This document shows positions 1 through 9,449 of a stretch of 33,962 nucleotides of DNA, one piece after another (the first letter of the stretch is position 1; every line of letters starts with the position of its first letter). Below the pieces are notes generated by a model. That model saw only the letters and a list, made by a program, of their open reading frames with translations, did no database searches and was not told the DNA's origin. Location of the stretch: assembly GCA_002729015.1 (NCBI GenBank), contig PBVO01000108.1:4802-38763 (forward strand). The letters run 5' to 3'. Made by a program: the position numbers and the translations under genes. The DNA comes from Candidatus Poribacteria bacterium. Its GTDB lineage: Bacteria; Poribacteria; WGA-4E; UBA9662.

Positions 1-259
1 GAATCCAACATTTTGGTGAGGCACTGGATTCTAAATGTATCCTCATATGGGAGGGGCAATCAAATATAAAACAATAGCATGGGCAAGGACGACGTGTGAA
101 GTAAATGAAAATTTTGGCAGGAAAAGATGACTGCTATTGCTGATACGGAGTTGTAAATGTTACAGTTGGTGTAATTTTCGATGGTGATAGAGGTCTGATT
201 TTTTTGTCGTTACGCCCTATACCTATATCTAACAGTAAGGAAACGTTATTGATTGTGTT

Positions 260-541
260 ATGGACGATTATATTATCCTAGAAGTTAGTTATGATGATAC
301 TCCAGCTGATTCGGGGGTGATCGAATGGATTAAACGAGACGAGATCGTCAGAGTTCGGTATTTTCCAACTCATAATGTCTCATTGAATCGAATTACTCAC
401 AACTGTTGGGTATATTATCGAGGTTTTAGTGAACCTGCATGGACACTAGAAGGTGAATCAGCGTTGAACTTCTTAGATAAGTGGGATTCTAAATACGCCG
501 AAATAATTAGAGAAGAAACACCATTTGAAAATGAAGATTAG
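260..541 (+). CDS. Small acidic protein of unknown function
   Basis: This ORF encodes 93 residues with an ATG start. I do not recognise a family. The protein is acidic, with no signal peptide and no membrane segment. Its middle is rich in aromatic residues and it ends in a run of Glu and Asp, so it is probably a small soluble cytoplasmic protein. An AAGGAAA stretch lies about 17 bases before the ATG, which is too far to be a convincing ribosome site. The gene stands alone, with more than 500 bases before the next gene. It is more likely real than a chance frame because its composition is protein-like and no competing frame covers it. Confidence 0.5.
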   Translation: MDDYIILEVSYDDTPADSGVIEWIKRDEIVRVRYFPTHNVSLNRITHNCWVYYRGFSEPAWTLEGESALNFLDKWDSKYAEIIREETPFENED

Positions 542-1072
542 TTGTTTAATCCCGCACCTTAGCAAAAAGTGGAAACTAGCTGAGGCCTATCCCCCTTCTT
601 TTTCACGACAGATTAAAGGTCGGAGTCAATATAGAAAAGAGTAGCCTTTCTTCCGGGTGCTAATGTCCATTTTTTCATTTATTCCCCTCCGATTTTGATT
701 TACATCTTAGCCGAGATGATATTCAGAAATCTTGTGTCTAAAAGTGATTCGCCATTTTTGCTCAAATCTAGCATGCGTCCTTGATCAGATTGTAATTCTC
801 TCTTGTTGGGTAAGACGACCACTATGATGGTTTTATTGATCAATATCTCAACATTTGTTCTTGTTTTTTGACTTAATGATCAATCTAATGACATAATCAA
901 TTGGTCAATCAATGAAAAACAAATTGGGAATATTATCATGTTGTTAATTTCAGTAAAAAGAGAAATCAGTCTGGGATACTGTAGTATGGATGACTAATCA
1001 ACACAAGCCTGAATGGGTCCGATGAATAATTAACTCAAGTGCACCTTTTGAGTGTCTAAAAGGATTGTAATA
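542..1072. other. Gene-free stretch with one coding-like fragment
   Basis: No complete gene is visible here. On the minus strand a frame is open from about 878 down to a TAA at 700-702, giving roughly 58 codons with hydrophobic and charged segments that read like a protein C-terminus. It has no ATG or GTG near its beginning, so it may be the tail of a decayed gene. The rest is AT-rich with no clear promoter or terminator. Confidence 0.4.
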
Positions 1073-1852
1073 ATGACAGAAGAAACGCTTCAACCAGAAT
1101 TATGGAAGGATACTGGGGCTGTTTCAATCAGTTTCGATGATGGTTCAGATTCTCAATTAGAGATCGCTGTTCCAATTCTTGATCAATTCGATCTTCCAGC
1201 CACGTTTTACATTAATCCTCGAGTCGAAAGTGATTTAGGACCATGGAGAAAGGTGGGTCTATCCGGGCACGAAATTGGGAATCATACTGTTAATCATATT
1301 TGTTCACGCAATTTTGGTTGGTCAGGAAAGAAATCATTGGAAACATCGTCGCTGTCGGATATTGAAAACGATATTCTTCTGGCTGAAGAACGATTGAGAA
1401 GTCTATTGCCAGAGCAAACAGAACGAACATTCTGTTACCCTTGCTATCAGAACCATGTTGGAGAAGGAATAGATCGTCAAAGTTACGTTCCTGTTATCGC
1501 TAAACATTTTCCTGCGGCTCGGGGAACGGGGGAAGCCGCCAATCATCCAGAATTAACTGATTTGCATTATCTAACTTCTTGGATTGTCAGTGGATGGATG
1601 TCGGGCATCGACCTAATAAAAGCAACCCAGGCTGCCATGGCGCAAAAGAGATGGATTATATTCGTATTTCACGGCATGTCATCACAAAAACCGTCGAGGT
1701 GGGACCCAACCAGTTATTATCACGGGGGTGGTTTCTCAGGACAAGAATTCAACATTTTTTGTCAATACTTATCTCAAAACAGGGTAAACATACCGACCAA
1801 TACGGTCCTGCAGATTGCGAAACAAATACGACGATGGCGTGCAACAGAATAA
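1073..1852 (+). CDS. Polysaccharide deacetylase family protein (NodB domain)
   Basis: The 259-residue product has the NodB-type fold of carbohydrate esterase family 4, which removes acetyl groups from amino sugars in chitin-like polymers or peptidoglycan using a divalent metal. Motif 1 is SFDDGS (Asp22, Asp23) and motif 2 is HTVNH (His71, His75), which together supply the catalytic Asp and the metal ligands. Near the C-terminus FVFHGM (His200) matches motif 5. Motif 3 is divergent (FCYPC around 120-124). There is no signal peptide, so it is probably cytoplasmic, unlike most wall-acting members. I chose ATG 1073 over an in-frame GTG at 1052 because AAAAGGA lies at suitable spacing before the ATG. 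It ends convergently with the enolase-type gene downstream. Family assignment is firm; substrate is unknown. Confidence 0.88.
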   Translation: MTEETLQPELWKDTGAVSISFDDGSDSQLEIAVPILDQFDLPATFYINPRVESDLGPWRKVGLSGHEIGNHTVNHICSRNFGWSGKKSLETSSLSDIENDILLAEERLRSLLPEQTERTFCYPCYQNHVGEGIDRQSYVPVIAKHFPAARGTGEAANHPELTDLHYLTSWIVSGWMSGIDLIKATQAAMAQKRWIIFVFHGMSSQKPSRWDPTSYYHGGGFSGQEFNIFCQYLSQNRVNIPTNTVLQIAKQIRRWRATE

Positions 1853-2018
1853 AATAGCTCTAGTAGACCAAATTTACCCTGCAGTTGTCTAACAAGCAAC
1901 ATGACCCATCTTTTTCACGGGCCATAATTGGCAAACAAGTCGCTCATTCCTCTGTTCCGGCCTATCCTTTTATCGAGGATTTTCAGTTATTTTTCTCATT
2001 TAACTAGTAAACGCGGGA

Positions 2019-3194
2019 TTACAGTACTGGAGTTCTGTACAAACGTTTTCCACTTATCGTTATTTCCACATCAATTAGGTAGCTTGCTATTGCTTCTAAG
2101 TCTGGAGAAATACCAAGGCCAGGTTTATCTGACAAGCATATTTTTCCATTATCATCGGGTAAAAGATGGTCATGTGTCATTTCTGTTCCTAATGGCTGTG
2201 GTTCGACTGGATATTCACAGAGATCGTAATGCTCAATTCCTGCGTACGGTTGCAGTGAAGCACTGAGTGCCAAATGAGATGTAAACGTATGATTAACGTA
2301 GATTGTCCCCTTAGATAAGGCATAATCGGCTACTTTTTTGGCTACGCTGATACCACCGATTCGACCGGCATCGATTTGGACAAATCCGATATTTGCGTAG
2401 TCAATCATGTGCTGAGCCAGGTGGTAGTTATGGGCACCTTCACCACCTGCAAGAAGAACAGGATAAGATAATTTAGCAAGTTGGTGATATGAGTTAAATC
2501 CACCGGAAATAAAAGGTTCCTCTAACCAAGTTACACGGCAGTCTTTTAGTGCATCAACCCTCAGTTTAGCTGGTTCTATATCGTCTACCCATACTGTTCC
2601 TGCATCAATTAATAAAATACCATCTGTTCCCAATCCTTCTCGAGCTGCATGGATTTGCTCAACATCGGACGCAACAGTTCCATGGCCGAAATTTCCCCAT
2701 CCAAATTTTCCTGCCAGGTATCCTTGTTGCCGTATCTGACGCCCCTTTTGGAGGGTTTGTTCTGGTGTGTCTCCAAACAGAACTGAGGCATAAGGAGTTT
2801 TGGGATACGAATACTCGTAACCAAGGAGTTGATAGACCGGGGTTTGTAGTTTTTGCCCAAGAAGGTCCCACATTGCGATATCGATACCGGAGAGCGTATG
2901 ATCCGTTTGGAGTAAATCCAGGCTGTTTTGCCGTACGAGATTGCCGATTCGGGCAATATCATCAGCACTTTCTAGCCTTTGCCCTAGAACCGAATCTTGA
3001 ACAGGCTTACACGCGCTATGAGACATCGGACATATCAGGCTAGCGATCGACACCAGAGGTGCGGATTCACATTCTCCCCAACCGACATAACCACCTGCCT
3101 GTAGCCTGACCAAGAGCGCGTCCTGACTACCATCTCCAATGTCAAGAACTTTTGGCATAGAAAGGTAAAAAAAATCAATGGATTCTATTTTCAT
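2019..3194 (-). CDS. Mandelate racemase/muconate lactonizing enzyme family protein
   Basis: This 391-residue enzyme belongs to the enolase superfamily, which abstracts a proton alpha to a carboxylate, commonly in acid-sugar dehydration. The capping domain spans about 1-125, followed by a TIM barrel. The Lys strand is KFGWG (Lys163), metal ligands are Asp197 (LLIDAG), Glu225/226 (WLEEP) and Glu252 (GGEGAHN), and the acid/base dyad is Asp275 (VQIDAG) with His302 (NHTFTSH). The 27-residue spacing of the dyad equals that of mandelate racemase (Asp270/His297). Length is normal for the family. A sugar-acid dehydratase role is the best inference. It starts with ATG, ends convergently with the deacetylase gene and is followed upstream by about 320 bases without a gene. 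Confidence 0.9.
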   Translation of the reverse strand: MKIESIDFFYLSMPKVLDIGDGSQDALLVRLQAGGYVGWGECESAPLVSIASLICPMSHSACKPVQDSVLGQRLESADDIARIGNLVRQNSLDLLQTDHTLSGIDIAMWDLLGQKLQTPVYQLLGYEYSYPKTPYASVLFGDTPEQTLQKGRQIRQQGYLAGKFGWGNFGHGTVASDVEQIHAAREGLGTDGILLIDAGTVWVDDIEPAKLRVDALKDCRVTWLEEPFISGGFNSYHQLAKLSYPVLLAGGEGAHNYHLAQHMIDYANIGFVQIDAGRIGGISVAKKVADYALSKGTIYVNHTFTSHLALSASLQPYAGIEHYDLCEYPVEPQPLGTEMTHDHLLPDDNGKICLSDKPGLGISPDLEAIASYLIDVEITISGKRLYRTPVL

Positions 3195-3518
3195 CCTGCT
3201 ACTTCAGATACAATAATCAACCCCTAAAAAATTGATCGACCTCTCCAATTTTTCAATCTTCTGTAATCAAATAACGGTTTTTTCTTATTCACGATAACAT
3301 CGAAGGCAAATTTCTGGATCAGGTAAAAACAATTCGGTGATAGCCAGATCATATTTTAATATTCGTATAACCTTTATTCTGACTAGCCATGAGTCACAAA
3401 CAGGAACACCGGCAGTAAAGTTCCCAAAAACCGATTAAGTCTTTTTTATAATGATAGACGATCTGTTCGTTTGTCAAATTCTGATGTTGGGTCTTCTTAG
3501 TTTATTCTATGAAATCGG
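3195..3518. other. Gene-free intergenic stretch
   Basis: AT-rich spacer between two minus-strand genes. It presumably carries the promoter of the enolase-type gene, but I see no distinct site, repeat or hairpin in it. Confidence 0.5.
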
Positions 3519-4358
3519 TTAATTTAAGTCAATCCAGCCCAGTTTTTTGAGGAATTCATCTGTTAACTTCAGTGTTTGATAATAATCACCGTTTTGATCT
3601 TCTCTATGGTTAAAATTAAAAAACCCGTGATCTCTACCTTCAAAGGGATATAGCTTGCAATCATTGCCTGCTTGATTCATTAATTGACAGAACTTTTGTG
3701 CAGTGGCAAAAGTTACTGTCTTATCCTCGGTTCCATGAAAAATTATACATGGTGGATTACCAGATTTTACATGATGTGCCGGAGATAATTCTTTGGGTGG
3801 CAAACCGGTTCTTTGCTCCATTTTTTCCAAATTCCATGAGCTTAACTCGACACCTTCAACTGGGACTAGAACACAGACTGGATTAAAAAGGACCATGGCA
3901 TTTGGTATTGAGGAGACTTCTTCTAAATGATCTGTGATAACACCTAAGCAAGTAGCTAAGTGTCCCCCCGCTGACCCACCGCTTGACGCTACCCGATTAG
4001 GGTTAATTCCTAAATGATTGGCATTAACTCGGACATAACGCATGGCATCTCTGGCATCTTCTAAACAGTGTTTTACTTTGGTTTTATTCCGCGAAGCAAC
4101 GCGATAATCAGCTAGGATAGTGACCAGCCCTAGATCGGCATAATGTTGCGCCTGCGATAAAAAATGGCTGGGACTACCCCCAACCCAACCGCCACCAAAA
4201 TAGAACACAATGGCTGGTCTATTGTCCTGAGAAGTCCACCCTTCAGGTTTGTAAATATATAAATGTAATCTTGTATCGGAAGTCTCTTTATAGAGATGCT
4301 GCTCAGAATCCGGGAGTTGCGGGGGATAGAATTGTCTAGTTTTCAAGTCAGAACCCAA
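3519..4358 (-). CDS. Alpha/beta hydrolase (esterase/lipase type)
   Basis: The 279-residue product is an alpha/beta hydrolase of the carboxylesterase / hormone-sensitive-lipase-like group. The oxyanion-hole segment is FGGGW (54-58), the nucleophile elbow is GGSAGG (Ser129), and the remaining triad residues are probably Asp212 (GTEDK) and His244 (GRDHGFF). It likely hydrolyses an ester, possibly an acetyl group on a sugar, given the neighbouring carbohydrate genes; that role is inference. There is no signal peptide. The only start in frame near the domain is a TTG at 4358, four codons after a stop, with no good ribosome site. An out-of-frame ATG sits at 4363-4361. The N-terminus may therefore have been lost or be frameshifted. 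The catalytic core is complete. Confidence 0.85.
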   Translation of the reverse strand: MGSDLKTRQFYPPQLPDSEQHLYKETSDTRLHLYIYKPEGWTSQDNRPAIVFYFGGGWVGGSPSHFLSQAQHYADLGLVTILADYRVASRNKTKVKHCLEDARDAMRYVRVNANHLGINPNRVASSGGSAGGHLATCLGVITDHLEEVSSIPNAMVLFNPVCVLVPVEGVELSSWNLEKMEQRTGLPPKELSPAHHVKSGNPPCIIFHGTEDKTVTFATAQKFCQLMNQAGNDCKLYPFEGRDHGFFNFNHREDQNGDYYQTLKLTDEFLKKLGWIDLN

Positions 4359-4690
4359 AACATAGAATCAAACGGTGTTGTAATTGATTTCTGATCACTT
4401 TCTTTATCTATTGAGAGCAATAACTCAGTAGGTAGAATAGAATTTAAAAATACAATTTTCGACATTTCTTTTGATCTTAAGCAGTCTTGGATCATTTAAT
4501 AATTCATGCTGTTATTGTTTTTTCACAATTTACTAGCAGGATCCAGATTTTGCAAACAGTGATGTCAATACTAAATCACATAATCATCAATTTCAGCAAA
4601 AATCTGAATTAAAAAAACGATTATGTTACCTACGATCCTACTCTTGGGTTTATTCGGTTATTCTCAAATGATCTGTTAACATGACTACAA
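4359..4690. other. Gene-free intergenic stretch
   Basis: AT-rich spacer of about 330 bases between two minus-strand genes. I see no coding frame, tRNA or strong hairpin here. Confidence 0.5.
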
Positions 4691-5836
4691 TCAGGCTGGC
4701 CAAGAATATTGTGGAACTGTAAGTAGCTCGCCATCTTTCAGCGCCGATTGATGAGCGATAATACCAGGTACTGTCATATTTAACGATAAAGCAATGTTGA
4801 TCAATGGCGTTCGATTTTCCAATAAAGCAGTGACAAACTCATTGGTTAGATAACCATGTGATCCATCATGACCTCCTGCGTCCATTCCTGGAGGCAGAGG
4901 GGGTTTAGATAAGTCAGGTAAGTTTGGTCGGTCTTCTTCAGGACTGAATGAAGTACCGTTCATCCGACCAAGTTCTCCATGTACTAGACCTGTTTCCCCT
5001 GCAGAGCCACGCATTCCCCAACACACACTCATACGTGCCGATCCCCCCTCAGAAGTCTGGAACAGTGCAACTTCACTGTCAAAGGGGTTTTTGTAACAAT
5101 TCGCCTCAGGCTGAAAGTGTGGTATTTGGCCCCTAAAACCCTGACAAGAGACCTTGGTAAACGATTGTCCAGTAACTGCTACATAATAGGCCGTAGAATG
5201 AGTTGGATACCACATTGGTGGGATTCCTGTTCGCCATTTCCCGTAAGAAGCTAATGGGGTCGGAAAATAATGATAATATTGCCCTTCTGCGTAGATAATC
5301 TTACCCAAAGCTCCCGATTCATAGGCGACTCTCATAGCATAACAGGCCGCGTGGTAGGCAGAGGTCTCAAACATCATGTATTCCAAACCCGTTTTTTTGA
5401 CTGTTTCGTAAAGTCGATCGGCATCTTCCAAAGAACCGAATACGGCTGGAACTGTGCAAGCAACATGTTTTCCATGATTCAAACACAGAATTGCATGTTG
5501 TGCATGGTTTGGAGCATCTGTACCCAAGAAGATGGCTTCTAGTGACTGATCTTTGACCATTTCCTCCAAAGATGAATAAGTCCTTTGGCACTTACAAGCG
5601 ATGGCTAATTCCGCACAGCGTTCGGCAGAGACATCACAGACCGCCGCAATTTCTACGTTGGGATGATCTTGAAATCCAAATGAGCTTCCCATGCGGCAGA
5701 CACCATATCCAGCAATACCAATTCGAATTTTACGATCTGACACAGGTTGCCAAACTTTATCCTGAAATGTGGTCGAAGAAGATTCTGGGTTGAATCCTTG
5801 TATCTCGGTTTGAATAATGTCTTGCTCATTGCTCAC
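4691..5836 (-). CDS. Gfo/Idh/MocA family oxidoreductase, catalytic Lys missing
   Basis: The 381-residue protein has an N-terminal Rossmann fold (IGIAGYGVCRMG, 39-50, after a leader of about 36 residues) and the C-terminal alpha/beta domain of the Gfo/Idh/MocA family, which normally performs NAD(P)-dependent redox on sugars or inositol. The usual EKP motif carrying the catalytic lysine is replaced by CTVP (127-130). The following residues are still well ordered, so this looks like a distinct subfamily rather than decay. Function is therefore uncertain: it may bind nucleotide and sugar without classic hydride transfer, or use another residue. GTG is the start, supported by AGAGGA about nine bases before it. 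It has no Tat signal. It sits between a hydrolase and a sulfatase on the same strand. Confidence 0.88.
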   Translation of the reverse strand: MSNEQDIIQTEIQGFNPESSSTTFQDKVWQPVSDRKIRIGIAGYGVCRMGSSFGFQDHPNVEIAAVCDVSAERCAELAIACKCQRTYSSLEEMVKDQSLEAIFLGTDAPNHAQHAILCLNHGKHVACTVPAVFGSLEDADRLYETVKKTGLEYMMFETSAYHAACYAMRVAYESGALGKIIYAEGQYYHYFPTPLASYGKWRTGIPPMWYPTHSTAYYVAVTGQSFTKVSCQGFRGQIPHFQPEANCYKNPFDSEVALFQTSEGGSARMSVCWGMRGSAGETGLVHGELGRMNGTSFSPEEDRPNLPDLSKPPLPPGMDAGGHDGSHGYLTNEFVTALLENRTPLINIALSLNMTVPGIIAHQSALKDGELLTVPQYSWPA

Positions 5837-6001
5837 TATGTAAATTTCCTCTAAAAATTTTTTGAATTATAACGATTTTTGTCTGCAATATCAGGCATTA
5901 CAATCTTAATAAGTATGGGTTATGCTCTGATACAAAATAATTAGTTACTAATTGGCCACATCATTTTCATTAGAGAATACGAATATCTCAGTCTCCTGCC
6001 G

Positions 6002-7453
6002 CTAGGATTTATCCGCGTATGTCCCAAATTGAAATTCTTTTGTTGTAGGCATTACCCTCTCACGAAGGATGATTTGTTCTATTTTGGCAGCAATTTCTGG
6101 ATGTTGACTAGTAACATTGTTTGTTTCACCGATATCTTCTTCAAGATTGTATAACTCAAGAGTTACTTTATCTTTTTTACGCAGATCTCTCTTGAGACCT
6201 TTCCATTTTCCCATCCGCACAGCCATTTGCCCGCCATAGCCAGCAAAATCCCAAAATAAGTACGGGGGTATTTTCTGGTCTTCCGTTTTGCCAAGAAGCA
6301 AGGGTAAAAAACTGGTACCATCAGTATCCATAGTGATTTGAACGTCAACAATTTCCGCAATCGTTGCCAACAAATCGTAATTAGCTGCTAGATGATCAGA
6401 TTGCTGGTTAGACCTAATCTTACCTGGCCAATGTGCAATAAAAGGAACGCGTATCCCACCTTCGTAGAGAGACCCCTTTAGCCCACGTAATGGACCGACA
6501 CTATCAAAAAAGTCATAATCTACCTGAGATCGGAGATGAGTTGATCCGTTATCTGAAGTAAACATGACAATGGTATTACGGTCTAGGTTCAGATTTTTCA
6601 AAAGTGCCATTAAGCGGCCAATCTGTTTATCAAGGAAACTGATCATAGCCGCATAACAGGCCCGTGGTGTGGGATGTGGTTGATAACTGCGCCCGTTATA
6701 TGGTGTTTCTGGCCACAGACCTTTGTACTCCTCAATATCCTCTTTTGGAGCTTGCAACGGCAGATGTGGTAGAACAGTTGGATAATAAAGGAAGAATGGC
6801 TGTTTCTTGTTTTTACTCACAAACTCAAGCATCTCGTCAGCGATACGCTGCGGTGCGTATATTTCTCCTGTATTACTACGCGTATTGCCTGGAAGCAACT
6901 CATTTTCTTGATCGTTCACCAGGTATTTAGGATAGAGATTGTGTGCGTGACGTTGGCAATTATAACCGTAAAACCGATCAAATCCCTGATTCAACGGGTC
7001 TCCTGTGGTTCCGACTGCTCCGAGTCCCCATTTACCAAAACAACCGGTCGTATAGCCAACAGACTTTAGTATTTTGGCTAATCCGATTTCACCTTCTGGC
7101 AAGGGTAATTGTCCGCCAAAAATATCTCCTTTATTTTTAATCTCCCTGTTATTCCTAATGTAAGCATGCCCACCATGCTTACCCGTAATTAAATTACAAC
7201 GTGAAGGTGCACAAACTGCAGAACCAGAGTAAAATTGATTAAACCTCATTCCCTTTGTAGCCAAATTGTCGATATTCGGTGTTCTAATCTTCTTTTGGCC
7301 CATAACGCCGATTTCCTGCCACCCTAGATCATCAGCCATAATCAGAACAATATTAGGCTTACGATTAGGATTTTCTTCTGCTTGAAGTCTATTTTCGAAA
7401 GACAAAGCCAAGGAACTTGCAGTTATGCTCTGTATAAACTGTTTACGATTCAT
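6002..7453 (-). CDS. Exported sulfatase (arylsulfatase A-like, type I)
   Basis: This 483-residue formylglycine sulfatase would hydrolyse sulfate esters outside the cytoplasm. Residues 1-26 form an export signal that begins NRKQF, a Tat-like Arg-Lys pair, followed by a short hydrophobic stretch. Metal ligands are Asp41-Asp42 (ADDLG) and Asp301-Asn302 (TSDNG). The modification site is Cys81 in CAPSR, to be converted to formylglycine, followed by TGKHGG. Lys141, His230 and Lys327 (GLKGSLYEGG) are in the expected active-site positions. Length is typical of the family. The substrate is probably a sulfated glycan; this is inference from family and neighbours. The maturation enzyme is not evident in the window, since the two SUMF1 proteins here lack the catalytic cysteine pair. 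Confidence 0.92.
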   Translation of the reverse strand: MNRKQFIQSITASSLALSFENRLQAEENPNRKPNIVLIMADDLGWQEIGVMGQKKIRTPNIDNLATKGMRFNQFYSGSAVCAPSRCNLITGKHGGHAYIRNNREIKNKGDIFGGQLPLPEGEIGLAKILKSVGYTTGCFGKWGLGAVGTTGDPLNQGFDRFYGYNCQRHAHNLYPKYLVNDQENELLPGNTRSNTGEIYAPQRIADEMLEFVSKNKKQPFFLYYPTVLPHLPLQAPKEDIEEYKGLWPETPYNGRSYQPHPTPRACYAAMISFLDKQIGRLMALLKNLNLDRNTIVMFTSDNGSTHLRSQVDYDFFDSVGPLRGLKGSLYEGGIRVPFIAHWPGKIRSNQQSDHLAANYDLLATIAEIVDVQITMDTDGTSFLPLLLGKTEDQKIPPYLFWDFAGYGGQMAVRMGKWKGLKRDLRKKDKVTLELYNLEEDIGETNNVTSQHPEIAAKIEQIILRERVMPTTKEFQFGTYADKS

Positions 7454-7594
7454 TGTGTTTTGTACCTAATTCTAAGACCCGAACTTAAACCGACTGGTCA
7501 CGGACTGTCCTAATTGGCACTAAAGGTAACCACTTCAGGTTTTTATTATGTCGAATTTAGTCTTTGATTGCTATTTTTATTGGCTGTATCCATC

Positions 7595-9046
7595 CTATTG
7601 AGGAAATTCAATTCTCGTTCGTGAAGGATCAACATCAATATTTAGTTTAAGAAACCAGTCAAATAAGTTCCGTCCTACAGCATTACTTAAGACTGCTACA
7701 GAATCATCAGCGGTATAAGAATTCTGTCTATCAGGGTCAATCATCCTTCTTTTGGCTTGGAAGTATCTACTGATGATTTGTGGTTCTTCTTTACGTAATT
7801 CCTCAAAAATCCACATTGGTTTTCCCATTTTGACTACATGTGGAGTCTCTTTATCGTTTACGAGATCAAAAATCTTCATTTGGGGATCATAGCGTTTCGC
7901 TTTGCTGATCCAGTTTTCGAGTTTTGTATCAGCCTCTTTCCCTAAACCAGATTCTCGTCCGAGTAGAATGCCTACATAAGTTGCCAGCCCTTCGTTCCAC
8001 ATTGGCTCAGCGAAGGGAAGAACCCATGAGTGAGTTGCTTCATGTCCTAGAAGTTCCACCATGCCATATCGTTGTTCAGGAAAGTTTCCCCACCAGACCC
8101 CGATACCAATTGCCACACCACTGGAAAATCCTCCACCACCGGTCGGAAGAAGTATCAACTTTTTGAGCATACCTCGAGTCGGAGGAACCCCGATTATTCG
8201 TTCAAGAAATGGTCGATTTTTACGGTAAATTTCGAAAATCGTTTCCGACATCGGTTCAAGATAATCAGAATATTGTATTTGGAGTTCGTTTCTATTTACG
8301 ACATTTTCTGGCATTTTTCCTTTCGGCAATCTGCTTGGATCAATCTGTTTCCCACTTACCAGATTGACCAACAATGACTGCCACATACCAGAATTGATGG
8401 GGTCTTTTGCGTTTGGTTGCCTTCCCACCAGAGCGCGAGACGCCAATAAGACCTGTCCTTTGCCCACAGGTCTTTGTGCCATCACGATGCGTGACTCAGC
8501 ATCACGAATCAGAATTTTCCAGATCGATTCATCTTCTAAATCAATGATCTTGCCATTATATGTCTCCAAATCTGCTATTTCCAGTTCTTGAGTTGGTTTA
8601 AGTGGCTGTTTGGCATGATGATCGACAAATTTAGCTCCGAATGATTTGGCGACTTCATTGAGAGAATAGACGTTTTCGTTTCGAAAGGGAGAATGATCTC
8701 CTAAGATCAATACACCGCCACCACCGTCTAGAAATTTTCTAACTACTTGAATATCCTGACTTAGGTATGGACAAGGAGATGACTCTGTTTGTAGTATTAA
8801 TAGATTTGTATTAGACAAATCGCATTTGTGGAGAGTTGCCCAGTTGCGAGCATCTATTCCACCGATTGGTTGAATGTAATTGGATGCGAACCGGCCATCA
8901 AAGTAAAACGAGAAAGTGTGAGATATGTCAGTAATAGAGTGGATTTTCGTGGTAGATTTAGTCTCAGACATAACCAAATGAGTAGAAAGAGTGAAACAGA
9001 TCAGGATCAGGTGAACAAAGATTAATAGTAACCTAAGGTTAGTCAC
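7595..9046 (-). CDS. Exported two-domain protein: GATase-like domain plus HExxH metallopeptidase
   Basis: The 483-residue product starts with a hydrophobic signal peptide (about 1-26). Residues about 45-235 look like a class I glutamine-amidotransferase-like flavodoxin-type domain of the kind found in ThuA/DUF4350-type proteins, with GGGGVLILGDH at 108-118 and no obvious catalytic Cys-His pair. Residues about 255-480 contain HEATH (335-339) and NEGLA with Glu352, the gluzincin zinc signature with the third ligand 13 residues after the second His. It is likely an extracytoplasmic zinc peptidase. Start is GTG, backed by AGGAG seven bases before it. I do not know a named family for the whole architecture, and the substrate is unknown. 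Confidence 0.8.
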   Translation of the reverse strand: MTNLRLLLIFVHLILICFTLSTHLVMSETKSTTKIHSITDISHTFSFYFDGRFASNYIQPIGGIDARNWATLHKCDLSNTNLLILQTESSPCPYLSQDIQVVRKFLDGGGGVLILGDHSPFRNENVYSLNEVAKSFGAKFVDHHAKQPLKPTQELEIADLETYNGKIIDLEDESIWKILIRDAESRIVMAQRPVGKGQVLLASRALVGRQPNAKDPINSGMWQSLLVNLVSGKQIDPSRLPKGKMPENVVNRNELQIQYSDYLEPMSETIFEIYRKNRPFLERIIGVPPTRGMLKKLILLPTGGGGFSSGVAIGIGVWWGNFPEQRYGMVELLGHEATHSWVLPFAEPMWNEGLATYVGILLGRESGLGKEADTKLENWISKAKRYDPQMKIFDLVNDKETPHVVKMGKPMWIFEELRKEEPQIISRYFQAKRRMIDPDRQNSYTADDSVAVLSNAVGRNLFDWFLKLNIDVDPSRTRIEFPQ

Positions 9047-9449
9047 AACAATGCTCCTATGTTCAAGATTCTTGCTTGAGATTCGTTGAATAAGATTGAA
9101 TAAGAATTGTCGCCAATGCTCTTACAAATAAATCGAACACCCAAACCCACTTACCGAAGAATATATTGCTGATGGTAAGAATATCATTATCCTTTGTTAT
9201 TACCAGATATTGTTAGCATCAGTATCTTTCTTGGTTATCAATGTAGTTGATATTTCTTCAAATCGAAGATACCACACTTCCCTTTTAATAGAATATCGAT
9301 CACTAGTAAATTATCAAAGACAATTCCCTAATGTAGGTGGAAATTTTGAATCAAGTTTAGGTTGATAACAAGCACCAACAATTAAAATATAAAGTGGTTA
9401 ATAGATGGATGGTGTAAGATTTCCTTATTCAACACTATTCCACCGTCTG
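9047..9449. other. Gene-free intergenic stretch
   Basis: About 400 AT-rich bases. One plus-strand frame is open from about 9130 to 9370 but has no start codon near its beginning and no ribosome site, so I do not call it. The ribosome site of the metallopeptidase gene lies at the low-coordinate edge. Confidence 0.45.

Noticed and set aside
1..77. Hairpin GAATCCA/TGGATTC at 1-7 and 25-31, and a frame open from the edge to TAG at 75-77
   Set aside because: The stem is short with a 17-base loop and no T-run. The open frame of 25 codons could be the tail of a gene cut by the window edge, but it is too short to support a call.
1928..2266. Plus-strand ORF of 112 codons
   Set aside because: It mostly overlaps the 3' end of the enolase-type gene on the other strand, which has all family motifs. 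It has no ribosome site and reads as a shadow.
9130..9370. Open plus-strand frame of about 79 codons
   Set aside because: It has no start codon near its beginning, no ribosome site and no recognisable motif. In AT-rich spacer this can arise by chance.
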